Shown piece after piece: positions 44,658-54,728 of a stretch of DNA of 64,000 nt; position 1 is the stretch's first letter, and the number at the start of each line of letters is the position of its first letter. Where the stretch lies: the NCBI RefSeq assembly GCF_963667735.1, contig NZ_OY763919.1, forward strand, positions 868,001 through 932,000, written 5' to 3'. Source of the stretch: an uncultured Methanoregula sp. GTDB lineage: Archaea > Halobacteriota > Methanomicrobia > Methanomicrobiales > Methanospirillaceae. Position numbers and translations under genes: made by a program. Under the pieces are notes generated by a model that searched no databases, was not told the origin of the DNA, and saw only the letters and a program-made list of their open reading frames with translations.

Positions 44658-46499
44658 ATGATTCCCCAACCGCGTTTTCTCCCCATGACCCTGCAGGAAG
44701 GAGAGAACCTGGGGATCCGGCAGTTCGATATCATCCTTGTTTCCGGTGACGCGTATGTCGATCACCCGTCTTTCGGCACGGCCCTCATCGGCCGGGTGCT
44801 CTGGAATGCCGGGTTTACGGTCGGGATCATTGCCCAGCCGGACTGGAAATCTTCCGAGGATTTTACTGCCCTCGGCGTCCCCCGTCTCTTCTTCGGAATT
44901 TCTGCCGGCAATGTTGACTCGATGGTGAACCATTACACCCCGAACCTGAAGCGGCGGGGTGAGGATGTGTACTCTCCCGGTGGAGCCCTGAAGCGGCCGG
45001 ACCGGGCAACCATCGTCTACACAAATAAAGTACACGAGCTCTTCCCCAACGTTCCTGTCATTATCGGGGGGATTGAAGCGAGCCTGCGCAGGTTCGCCCA
45101 TTATGATTACTGGCAGGACCGGGTGCGGCAGGCAATCCTCGCGGATGCCCCCGCAGATCTTCTCGTCTTTGGCATGGGAGAGCGCCAGATGGTGGAGATT
45201 GCATCCCGGCTTGGGGCGGGGGAACCGGTCCGTTCGATAAGGAACATCCCCGGAACTGCGTACACTATGGAGATCGCGGAATGGAAGGCAACGGATCATC
45301 CGGAGATGGTGGTACTGCCGGGCTTTGGCGAAGTATCCACGAATGAGGAGGCATATGCCCGGGCCTTTGCTCTTCATTATACTGAGCAGGACCCCGTGCG
45401 GGGAAAGGTGGTAGCCCAGCCTCACCCGAAGACTGTGGTTATCCAGAACCCCCCGGCCCAGCCCATGAAGACGGAAGAACTGGACCGTGTTTACGAGCTC
45501 CCGTTCTCACGAAGGGCCCATCCCGCTTATACCCGGCCCATACCAGCCCTTGCCCCGGTCCAGTTCTCGGTAATGTCCCACCGGGGCTGTTTTGGTTCCT
45601 GCTCCTTCTGTGCCCTGACCCACCACCAGGGCCGGATCATCCAGAGCAGGAGCGAGGATTCGATCGTCCGCGAAGTGACAAGGATGGCGGGGATGAAGGA
45701 GTTCAGGGGCGTTGTACAGGATGTTGGCGGTCCGACAGCGAACATGTACGGCATGCACTGCACCCGGTGGGAGTCTCTCGGCGCCTGCGGGGATAAGAAG
45801 TGCAGCCCTGCCTGTAAGACACTTGACACCAGCCACATATCCCAGTGCCGTCTCCTTTCCCGATTGCGGGAGATTCCCGGTGTAAAGAAGGTATTCATCG
45901 GGTCCGGCATCCGTTTCGACCTGGTCCTTGCCTGTTCTGGCGAGTATCTCCCGATGATCTGCGAGCACCACATCTCCGGGCACCTCAAGGTTGCTCCCGA
46001 GCATGTGGCGCCGGAGGTCACCCGCATCATGAACAAGCCCGGCCGAGAGGCCTTCGACCGGTTCCGCACGCAGTTCTCCCTCCTCCAGAAGGATAAGCCG
46101 AAGAAACAGTACCTCCTTCCCTATTTCATGTCGGGCCACCCCGGCTGCACCCTTGCGGACATGGTGCTCCTTGCAGAATATATCCATACCAACGGGCTCT
46201 ACACGGAGCAGGTCCAGGACTTTACCCCGACTCCCATGAGCATCTCGACCTGCATGTACTACACCGGCCTTGACCCGTTCACCCTACGGCCGGTTCACGT
46301 GCCCAGGGGAGACGAAAAACGGATCCAGCGGGCTCTTCTCCATTACCGCGATCCCGCTAACCGGACTCTTGTTGCAGAAGGTCTCGCCCGGGCCGGAAGG
46401 TCAGATCTGATCGGGGGAGATGCCAGATGCCTCCTCAGCGGGGGATCCCTTGGCTTTCCCCCTGCAGGAAAAACCGGCCGGCAAAAAAGGAAAGACTAA
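44658..46499 (+). CDS. YgiQ-family radical SAM protein
   Basis: The 613-residue protein has an N-terminal B12-binding-like/UPF0313 region (RQFDIILVSGDAYVDHPSFG, VIIGGIEASLRRFAHYDYW). The radical SAM core follows, with the iron-sulfur motif RGCFGSCSFCALTHHQGR (C-x3-C-x2-C). Later HLKVAPEHVAPEVTRIMNKP and QDFTPTPMSISTCMYYTGLDP are YgiQ signatures. Substrate unknown. I chose ATG 44658; another in-frame ATG at 44685 also precedes the family start. Confidence 0.93.
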   Translation: MIPQPRFLPMTLQEGENLGIRQFDIILVSGDAYVDHPSFGTALIGRVLWNAGFTVGIIAQPDWKSSEDFTALGVPRLFFGISAGNVDSMVNHYTPNLKRRGEDVYSPGGALKRPDRATIVYTNKVHELFPNVPVIIGGIEASLRRFAHYDYWQDRVRQAILADAPADLLVFGMGERQMVEIASRLGAGEPVRSIRNIPGTAYTMEIAEWKATDHPEMVVLPGFGEVSTNEEAYARAFALHYTEQDPVRGKVVAQPHPKTVVIQNPPAQPMKTEELDRVYELPFSRRAHPAYTRPIPALAPVQFSVMSHRGCFGSCSFCALTHHQGRIIQSRSEDSIVREVTRMAGMKEFRGVVQDVGGPTANMYGMHCTRWESLGACGDKKCSPACKTLDTSHISQCRLLSRLREIPGVKKVFIGSGIRFDLVLACSGEYLPMICEHHISGHLKVAPEHVAPEVTRIMNKPGREAFDRFRTQFSLLQKDKPKKQYLLPYFMSGHPGCTLADMVLLAEYIHTNGLYTEQVQDFTPTPMSISTCMYYTGLDPFTLRPVHVPRGDEKRIQRALLHYRDPANRTLVAEGLARAGRSDLIGGDARCLLSGGSLGFPPAGKTGRQKRKD

Positions 46500-46517
46500 A
46501 AAAGTGCGTTTCAATCC

Positions 46518-47867
46518 TCATGCCCGGCCATAGTCATCGTCGAACCGGACAATGTCGTCCTCTTCCAGGTACTCGCCCAGCTGGACCTCGATGACTTCGA
46601 GCGGGATGACGCCGGGATTTTTGAGCCGGTGCTGCATGCCGGAATGGACAAAGGTGCTCTCTCCTTTCCTGAGGATCCTGGTCTCCCCGTTGAGATGCAC
46701 TTCAGCCGTGCCCCTGACAACGACCCAGTGCTCGCTCCGGTGGTGATGGAGCTGCAGGGAGAGTTTCTCCCCCGGCTTGACCGTCACCCGTTTTATCTTG
46801 TAGCTCGCGGTATCCTCGAGAATGGTGTAGGATCCCCATGGCCGGTGAACCTGCCGGTGGAACCGGGTCACCGGGTCGTTATCAGTGTTGTACCTGCCTA
46901 CAAGATCCTTGACCTGTTCCGTGTGCAGGCTGTCGGAGATGAGAAGGGCATCGGCCGTATCGACAACCACGAGATCGCTGACCCCGATGAGGCCAACGTG
47001 TTTTCCCGGGGCATGGACATAGTTATTCTTTGACGCGATAAATTCGGCTTTCCCGGTATTGCCATCGGCGTCGTGCTCCTCGCGATCATAGAGTGCCTTG
47101 AATGTTCCAAGGTCGCTCCAGTCCGCGTCCAGCGGAACTACGGCAACGCGTTTTGAGTATTCGAGAAGGCCGTAATCGATCGAGATGGAATCAAGGCAGG
47201 AATAATCAGGAGCTTGACGTTTTCCAAAGGCTTTGGCAAGACCCGGCTGGTAGCGTTTCAGTTCCTCAAAGAAACAGTTCACGGATAAAAGGAAGATCCC
47301 GCTGTTCCAGAGGTATCCTTTGTCGAGATATTCACGGGCGGTAGCCTCATCGGGTTTCTCCTTGAATTCTTTTACAACAAACCCGACGGGAAGCGGTTTA
47401 CCGGGTTTGATGTATCCGTATCCCGTATGCGGGGACGAGGGTCTGACACCGAACGTAACCAGATACTTGTCGGCAAGAGTTTCCGCTGCCCGGATCTGAT
47501 CGATTGCAGTGTTGTCCAGGATGTGATCGCTTGGGAAGACAACGGCAATCCCGGATGGATCTTTGGCCCGGATGCGCTGCATTGCCCACGCGATAGCGGG
47601 AAGGGTATTTTTCCCAACCGGCTCCACGAGTATGTTCTCATCCGGCACTGAATACCCGAGTTCCTCGATCTGGTTGCGGACCAGGTACTGGTGGATCTCA
47701 TTGGTTACGATGCAGATCTCACCCGGATCCGAAAGCCTGATCGCCCGTTCACAGGTCTTCTGGAAGAGCGAACTGCCGTTGAGCTGGAGAAACTGTTTGG
47801 GATAGTATTCACGGGAGAGCGGCCAGAGCCGGGTTCCCACACCGCCTGCAAGAATGATCGATTTCAT
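46518..47867 (-). CDS. manC: Mannose-1-phosphate guanylyltransferase / mannose-6-phosphate isomerase (type II, bifunctional)
   Basis: The 449-residue enzyme has an N-terminal nucleotidyltransferase domain: ILAGGVGTRLWPLSREYYPK, FPSDHILDNTAIDQI, EFKEKPDEATAREYLDKG. Its C-terminal cupin isomerase domain contains RPWGSYTILEDTASYKIKRV and LQLHHHRSEHWVVVRGTAEV. It makes GDP-mannose for glycan synthesis. It lies downstream of the asparagine synthase-like gene (76 bp) on the same strand, which places both in the surface-polysaccharide context. Confidence 0.95.
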   Translation of the reverse strand: MKSIILAGGVGTRLWPLSREYYPKQFLQLNGSSLFQKTCERAIRLSDPGEICIVTNEIHQYLVRNQIEELGYSVPDENILVEPVGKNTLPAIAWAMQRIRAKDPSGIAVVFPSDHILDNTAIDQIRAAETLADKYLVTFGVRPSSPHTGYGYIKPGKPLPVGFVVKEFKEKPDEATAREYLDKGYLWNSGIFLLSVNCFFEELKRYQPGLAKAFGKRQAPDYSCLDSISIDYGLLEYSKRVAVVPLDADWSDLGTFKALYDREEHDADGNTGKAEFIASKNNYVHAPGKHVGLIGVSDLVVVDTADALLISDSLHTEQVKDLVGRYNTDNDPVTRFHRQVHRPWGSYTILEDTASYKIKRVTVKPGEKLSLQLHHHRSEHWVVVRGTAEVHLNGETRILRKGESTFVHSGMQHRLKNPGVIPLEVIEVQLGEYLEEDDIVRFDDDYGRA

Positions 47868-47943
47868 AACACACCGGAACGGTTCTCTTTCAGGGGGAAG
47901 CCTGTTCGAAAGTCGTTAAGAGAACATTTCTGCCGGGATCTCA

Positions 47944-49797
<1,854 letters not shown>

Positions 49798-49937
49798 TAT
49801 GGTAAAGGTGGGTACCGGTTGTTTAAAAGGATGTGAGGGTGAGGAAAATGGTGGGTGCAGAGAAATTCCCAGTCTTAAAAAAAATTCCAAGTCCACGATC
49901 CCTATTGAAAACCGATCGCAGATCAACCGGACTTTGA

Positions 49938-50026
49938 TTTTTATTTTTCAATCAAACTTTGATTTTAAAATTTCAATCGCGATCATGATCCTGATTGAAA
50001 ACCTGAACCGGATCAATCAAACCTTG
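49938..50026 (+). repeat. Direct repeat module A
   Basis: First copy of the 89 bp module, gap-free when aligned with module B and differing at roughly one base in six. It has only one half of the 16 bp palindrome seen in B. Confidence 0.75.
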
Positions 50027-50217
50027 GTTTTTATTTTTCAATCGAACCTTGATTAAAAAATTTCAACCGGACTTTGATTGAAAATTTTTGAGCAGACCTT
50101 GATTGAAAAACCGCATTTGTGATCGGGCCTCCGTCGTGAATGATTTGTGTGCATTTGTGTACAGGTACTTAACTTTTGATCATCAAACCTTGATTGAAAA
50201 TTTTCAAGTAGAGTTGA

Positions 50218-50306
50218 CTTTTATTTTTTAATCAAGCTTTGATTTTAAAAAATCAATCGCGATCATGATCGCGTTTGAAAAACAATTCCGGATCAATCAA
50301 GCTTTG
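50218..50306 (+). repeat. Direct repeat module B
   Basis: Second copy, 280 bp from A. It carries two AATCAAGCTTTGAT palindromes and the perfect CGCGATCATGATCGCG. It ends about 20 bp from the stop of the methyltransferase gene. Confidence 0.75.
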
Positions 50307-50326
50307 ATGTAAAGGTCATCACCCGT

Positions 50327-50896
50327 TCAGGCTTTCCTCAGTACCGTTGCCCGGTTCACAAAAAAGAACGACCGCTCAGCCTGCAGAAAACCGGCTTCCT
50401 CAGCGAGCGCAAGACACTCCCGGAACTCTTTGCCGGATACTATGAATGGCGGCTCGGTATAGAAGAGAATCCCGCCAGGCTTCAGCAGCAGGGCTATCTC
50501 CCGGAACAATTTTTCCGGGTCCGGCACTTCGTGGACAACGAAGATGGTGAAGGCTGCATCAAATGTCCCGTTCAGATCTTGGGGAAGATTGATGGAGTCC
50601 GGCCTGCACTGGTGCGTCGTGATACGGGAGATGAGGCCTTCGGGTTCCAGTTTTCCCCGGAGGATCCGGAGCATCTCCTCCTGCAGGTCCACAGAGAAGA
50701 CCTGACCTTTATCCCCCACGCACTTTGCAAACTCGCGGGTAAAAAAACCCGGCCCGCATCCAAAATCGAGGATCCGGTTGCCGGGCTTCACGTACCGTTC
50801 CGCAAGCCGGTCGGGGCGGTAGATTAACCGGCGCAGGGGAGTGTCGAGATGCGCAGCGTTCTTTGGAGAGAAAACATCGTGCTGGTGGTGGGACAT
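50327..50896 (-). CDS. Class I SAM-dependent methyltransferase
   Basis: The 189-residue protein has SAM motif I ILDFGCGPGFFTREFAKCVG, motif II VFSVDLQEEMLRIL, and DAAFTIFVVHEVPDPEKLFRE. It resembles UbiE-like small-molecule methyltransferases; the substrate cannot be inferred. The MSHHQHDVFSPKN start (50896) fits the family. ATG 50941 is an alternative that would add 15 polar residues. Its end lies beside the repeat array. Confidence 0.85.
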   Translation of the reverse strand: MSHHQHDVFSPKNAAHLDTPLRRLIYRPDRLAERYVKPGNRILDFGCGPGFFTREFAKCVGDKGQVFSVDLQEEMLRILRGKLEPEGLISRITTHQCRPDSINLPQDLNGTFDAAFTIFVVHEVPDPEKLFREIALLLKPGGILFYTEPPFIVSGKEFRECLALAEEAGFLQAERSFFFVNRATVLRKA

Positions 50897-51035
50897 TTTG
50901 GAAGGGCCGGATGGTTCACCGGCGTGTTCACCCGGGGTCATGCTGAAATGTCGGTATCTGGCAGGATAACAGTTCTGTTTTAAAAATGGGAAAACACCTC
51001 CATTGTGGGTGGTTCCCCCCGTGATTCCTGTCGGT

Positions 51036-51743
51036 TTATGATGTTTTATCCCCGGCTGACTCTTTTGGGGCTGACCTGTCAACCGGGGTTTCAAGGTAGG
51101 TCTGCAGCAGATCCATGGTCTCTCGTGTCAGTTTCTGGAGTTCCTGGCTTGCCGTCTTTATCCCGGGGAGATCCGGCTGGGGTGGAAATCCTTTCGGGGC
51201 TGCATACATACTCCAGAGACTGAGCTGGTTGCTGTGGTTCATGAATGCTATCTCCGCCTGAAGAAGGTTGGAGAGGGCTTCTTGGCTCTTGTCCATCGGT
51301 TTTAAGATGAAGAGGGCGATGAAGTTCGCTGCGCCGAGACCGGCAAAGACAAATGTATAGGTCAGCTGCTGGGCGAATGCCCCGTACAATGCGGCAAAGA
51401 TGAAAAGACCGATCCCCGTCACGAACATGATCTCGCTCATGCGCGATACTCTCCTGTAGGTATTCGAAGCATTTTCAAAGGTACTCCGGTGAATCGAGAT
51501 GTTCAGGTCGGCAAAGGCGTTGGCGTTTTTCATGGCAAGCTGCTGCTGAAAAATATCCGGATGTGTCCCCGGTTGTGGCATCACCTTGGGGAACATATTC
51601 TGTTTTGCAAGCCCGATTTCTTCTGCAGTCAGATTATAACCAGCACTCTTTACGATCTCTTCAAAATTCCCCGACAGTCGGCTCCCGAATTCAAGATCCA
51701 GCCGGCTCCTGCCAATGACAGCAAACAGGTCTTCTCTGCTCAT
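51036..51743 (-). CDS. Membrane protein with Nif11-like N-terminal helical domain
   Basis: The 235-residue protein has an N-terminal region (about 1-50) whose pattern (AVIGRSRLDLEFGSRLSGNF then EEIVKSAGYNLTAEEI) resembles Nif11-type leader domains of RiPP precursors. A central helical region, a membrane hairpin (about 103-150, FVTGIGLFIFAALYG and FVFAGLGAANFIALFIL) and a helical C-terminal domain (about 165-235) follow. A good GAGGG ribosome site precedes ATG 51743. No RiPP enzyme gene is in the window. Function unknown. Confidence 0.6.
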   Translation of the reverse strand: MSREDLFAVIGRSRLDLEFGSRLSGNFEEIVKSAGYNLTAEEIGLAKQNMFPKVMPQPGTHPDIFQQQLAMKNANAFADLNISIHRSTFENASNTYRRVSRMSEIMFVTGIGLFIFAALYGAFAQQLTYTFVFAGLGAANFIALFILKPMDKSQEALSNLLQAEIAFMNHSNQLSLWSMYAAPKGFPPQPDLPGIKTASQELQKLTRETMDLLQTYLETPVDRSAPKESAGDKTS

Positions 51744-51772
51744 ATTTCCCTCTCTTTATATCTCATTTCGGA

Positions 51773-51979
51773 TTATGGCCATAAGCCTGCGTAATACAGG
51801 GTCCGCTGCTGGAACTGCGACATTAAATCCTTCTCGCACAGACCCTGAACAAGCACATTTTTCAATACCATCTTGGCCCAGGTTTCTCTGGTGCCGGTCT
51901 GTGTCCGTTGGACGAGTTCATCCAGAACCGGAAGAAATTGTTCGGGTATATCTACCGTCAGCTTATACATGTTCGTCAT
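51773..51979 (-). CDS. Small hypothetical protein, ribbon-helix-helix-like
   Basis: The 68-residue protein begins MYKLTVDIPEQFLPVLDELV, a beta strand then helix as in ribbon-helix-helix regulators, and continues with a second helix (TWAKMVLKNVLVQ). It sits 29 bp upstream of the Nif11-like membrane gene on the same strand and could be its regulator. AT-rich sequence upstream would serve as promoter. The assignment rests on pattern only. Confidence 0.5.
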   Translation of the reverse strand: MTNMYKLTVDIPEQFLPVLDELVQRTQTGTRETWAKMVLKNVLVQGLCEKDLMSQFQQRTLYYAGLWP

Positions 51980-52194
51980 CTCCTGCTTGGATAATAGGCA
52001 ATTATTTATTCAATAATAATATTAAAATTTTGATTTTAATCGACGATTGACTGGCAATCCGGCTCTTACTGTTTCAAATAAACCCCAACGGTCACGATAC
52101 AGGAAGCGTTTTAATGACCGTGCTGTGCATCCCGTCCCCCAACTTTTGGCTACGGTTTCCGTTCCGTTTTTGGTCCCGGTCTATTTTCTTCACG

Positions 52195-53010
52195 CTACTG
52201 GTTCAGCCGGCCGCAAACAATGGTCGTATCCTTCTCCCCCGCTGAAGTGCTGATCCCGCCCTCCCAGTAGAGACCCGTCGGATTTCCCTCAGTGTCCACC
52301 ATAAACCCGAGAATACCGGTACCGAGTCCGGTCTTATATGCGGAACCGGTCCGGGAATCGCCGCTGTGGACAGTGCCGGTGGAATCGAAAATCCGGACAA
52401 GAACTTCATCGGCCCGTTTCGGGTTTACTCTCGGTTCCCCCGCAATGATCCACATGTGGCCGGTATCGAGGGTATTCGGTTTCAGCCAGAGACAGATATC
52501 CCCCGGCTGGAGATCGAGTGGGTGCTCCACTTTCATTCCCGTGAGAGCAACGGAACTTCTGGTATCGAGGTTGTTGAAAGCCGCAGCATACGACTCGATA
52601 GACGGGTTGACACCTTTCCCGATCTCGCGGTATGCTGACGGGGTGGCATTCATCAGTACGTGATCCACAAAACCGAGGCAGTCGAATCTGTAAATTCCTG
52701 CAGTATCGTCATCGGTGTAGGGGGGATGGACATATCCGGTGGATTTGATGTTGCTGAACATCCGGTATGCCTCTTTCCAGACCACACTGTCGGATTTCAC
52801 CGCTGCCAGTTCCTCCGCAATGCTCTGATCAGGAGTTCCCGGTGTAGGGCGGGGGGTTCCCGGTTCTGCCGGAGCAGTCTTTTCCGAAGAGGCCGTAACC
52901 GTGCCCGCCTGAGTTGTCACAGCATGCTGTGTCGGAGCTGAGGTACACCCGGTGACAATGAGCAGAACGAACAGAAGGAGAAGAGACAGGGCAGGATAGC
53001 GGCAGTCCAT
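52195..53010 (-). CDS. Lipoprotein with NlpC/P60-like cysteine peptidase domain
   Basis: The 271-residue protein has a signal peptide (about 1-20) ending in LIVTGC, a lipobox. A Thr/Pro-rich linker (about 23-65) and a domain with RFDCLGFVDHVL (nucleophile-like Cys) and DTGHMWIIAG (His) follow. These are NlpC/P60 or CHAP-type active-site features of amidases and peptidases. It probably acts outside the cell on protein or glycan substrates. Archaea lack murein, so the substrate is unclear. The gene is monocistronic. Confidence 0.65.
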   Translation of the reverse strand: MDCRYPALSLLLLFVLLIVTGCTSAPTQHAVTTQAGTVTASSEKTAPAEPGTPRPTPGTPDQSIAEELAAVKSDSVVWKEAYRMFSNIKSTGYVHPPYTDDDTAGIYRFDCLGFVDHVLMNATPSAYREIGKGVNPSIESYAAAFNNLDTRSSVALTGMKVEHPLDLQPGDICLWLKPNTLDTGHMWIIAGEPRVNPKRADEVLVRIFDSTGTVHSGDSRTGSAYKTGLGTGILGFMVDTEGNPTGLYWEGGISTSAGEKDTTIVCGRLNQ

Positions 53011-53088
53011 ACACAGGTATTACTACCGTGAGAAATATAGTATCCGAAAACCATCGAAAAAAGGAATAACCGGCGGGGGGCTGATATA

Positions 53089-54621
53089 TTAGCTCCCGGC
53101 TTCCGGGCTCTCTTCTGCCCCGTCTCCTTCCTCGCCCGGCTGGAGGGTTTTCATCGAGGGGAAGAGGATGACTTCCTTGATGGAATTGTTGTTTGTTAAG
53201 AGCATCACGAGCCGGTCAATGCCGATCCCGACCCCGCCCGTCGGGGGCATGCCGTACCCGATGGCGTTGATGAAATCGTAGTCTATCATCTGGGCCTCGA
53301 CATCGCCAAGCCGGCGCTTCTCGTCCTGCGCTTCGAACCGCTCCTTCTGGTCGACCGGGTCGTTGAGTTCCGAGAAACCATTACCCACTTCCATACCGGC
53401 GATGAAAAGCTCGAACCGCTCAGTGAAGCCCTCTTTCTCGCGGTGGCGCTTGGCAAGGGGTGAATTTTCAACCGGGTAATCGTAGATGAAAGTTGGCTGG
53501 ATGAGTTTCTCCTCGACAAGGCCCTCGAAGAAGGCTATGAGGTACTCCCTCTGGGACTGGGGCTTGTCCGGGTCCTCGAGCCGGTGCTCATGGGCGAGTT
53601 TCCGGAGTTCTTCAACCGAGTGGGCAAAGATGTCGATGCCGCCGATCTCCTTTACGGAGTCCGCCATGGAGAGTTTCCTCCACGGTTTGGTGAAGTTGAG
53701 CGTTGTCTCACCGAACGGGAGCTCGTATTTCCCGTGCACCTTGTCGATAATGTATGTCACAATATTCTCGGTGAGCTCCATCATGTCCCGGAAGTCCCGG
53801 TACACCCAGTAGATCTCCACCATCGTGAACTCCGGGTTGTGGTCCGCGTCCACGCCCTCGTTCCGGAAGTTCCTTGAGATCTCGAAGACCTGCTCGAACC
53901 CTCCGACGATGAGCCGTTTCAGGTAGAGCTCGGGTGCGATCCGGAGGAAGAGTTTCTGGTCAAGGAAGTTATGGTAGGTGGTGAACGGCCGGGCGTTTGC
54001 CCCGCCGTAAACCGGCTGGAGGATGGGGGTCTCGAATTCAAGGAAACCGTGGTCGTCCAGATACCTGCGGAGGAGCGAGACGATCCGGCTCCGGTTCCTG
54101 AAGGTCTGCCGGTTCTCATCATTGACGATCAGGTCCACGTACCGCTGGCGGTAGCGCTTCTCGATGTCCTTCAACCCGTGGAATTTCTCCGGCAGGGAGC
54201 AGACCGCCTTGCAGAGAAGGGTGAATGAATCCACCCAGATGGTGATCTCGCCCAGCTTGGTCCGGAACACGTGCCCGCAAACCCCGACAATGTCCCCCCG
54301 TTCCACGTACTGGTTGAAGAGCTCGAACTGCTCTTCGCCGAGATCGTTCTTGCGGATATAGAGCTGGATCTTGCCGGTCTCGTCCCCGAGATCGGCAAAG
54401 ATCGTCTTGCCGTGGTTGCGCACAATGTAGATCCTGCCCGCGGTCGATACGCTCTCGGCGCTCTTATCGTGGGTGATATCCGCGTAGGTTGTCTTGATCT
54501 CAAGGACCGTGTTCTTCCGGTCGAAGGTGGGGGGGAACATGGAGAGCCCTTTTTCGCGGAGGGCCACAATTTTGTCGAGCCGTGTCTGGTCGAACGCAGT
54601 ATTCTCGGTGGGACTGGTCAT
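53089..54621 (-). CDS. lysS: Lysyl-tRNA synthetase, class II
   Basis: The 510-residue enzyme has the OB-fold anticodon-binding domain (about 55-165), then the class II motifs. Motif 1 is FRNRSRIVSLLRRYLDDHGF, motif 2 is FRNEGVDADHNPEFTMVEIY, and motif 3 is GYGMPPTGGVGIGIDRLVML. This is the bacterial-type class II form. Many euryarchaea use the unrelated class I enzyme, so the gene may have been acquired. The gene stands alone between the lipoprotein gene and a flavoprotein. Confidence 0.96.
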   Translation of the reverse strand: MTSPTENTAFDQTRLDKIVALREKGLSMFPPTFDRKNTVLEIKTTYADITHDKSAESVSTAGRIYIVRNHGKTIFADLGDETGKIQLYIRKNDLGEEQFELFNQYVERGDIVGVCGHVFRTKLGEITIWVDSFTLLCKAVCSLPEKFHGLKDIEKRYRQRYVDLIVNDENRQTFRNRSRIVSLLRRYLDDHGFLEFETPILQPVYGGANARPFTTYHNFLDQKLFLRIAPELYLKRLIVGGFEQVFEISRNFRNEGVDADHNPEFTMVEIYWVYRDFRDMMELTENIVTYIIDKVHGKYELPFGETTLNFTKPWRKLSMADSVKEIGGIDIFAHSVEELRKLAHEHRLEDPDKPQSQREYLIAFFEGLVEEKLIQPTFIYDYPVENSPLAKRHREKEGFTERFELFIAGMEVGNGFSELNDPVDQKERFEAQDEKRRLGDVEAQMIDYDFINAIGYGMPPTGGVGIGIDRLVMLLTNNNSIKEVILFPSMKTLQPGEEGDGAEESPEAGS

Positions 54622-54728
54622 AAGTAAAGCACCCGGGGTATGGGGATATGTATCGTAATAATGCGATTCCGGATGTAATAATACCTACAGAGCCAGCGTC
54701 GGAACTGAGGAAAAGAAGGGATTTTTCT

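Larger units (their letters stand above)
49798..50326. repeat. Non-coding AT-rich array of imperfect palindromes
   Basis: This 529 bp gene-free region holds about eight copies of an ATCAAACCTTGATT-like imperfect palindrome, spaced irregularly (near 49951, 50014, 50041, 50066, 50093, 50182, 50231, 50294). It also has a duplicated 89 bp module (49938-50026 and 50218-50306, 280 bp apart). The second module contains a perfect 16 bp palindrome CGCGATCATGATCGCG (50258-50273). The repeats are not evenly spaced and lack unique spacers, so this is not a CRISPR array. Function unknown. Confidence 0.75.

Noticed and set aside
49921-50320. CRISPR array
   Set aside because: Repeats vary in spacing and sequence, have no unique equal-length spacers, and no cas gene is in the window.
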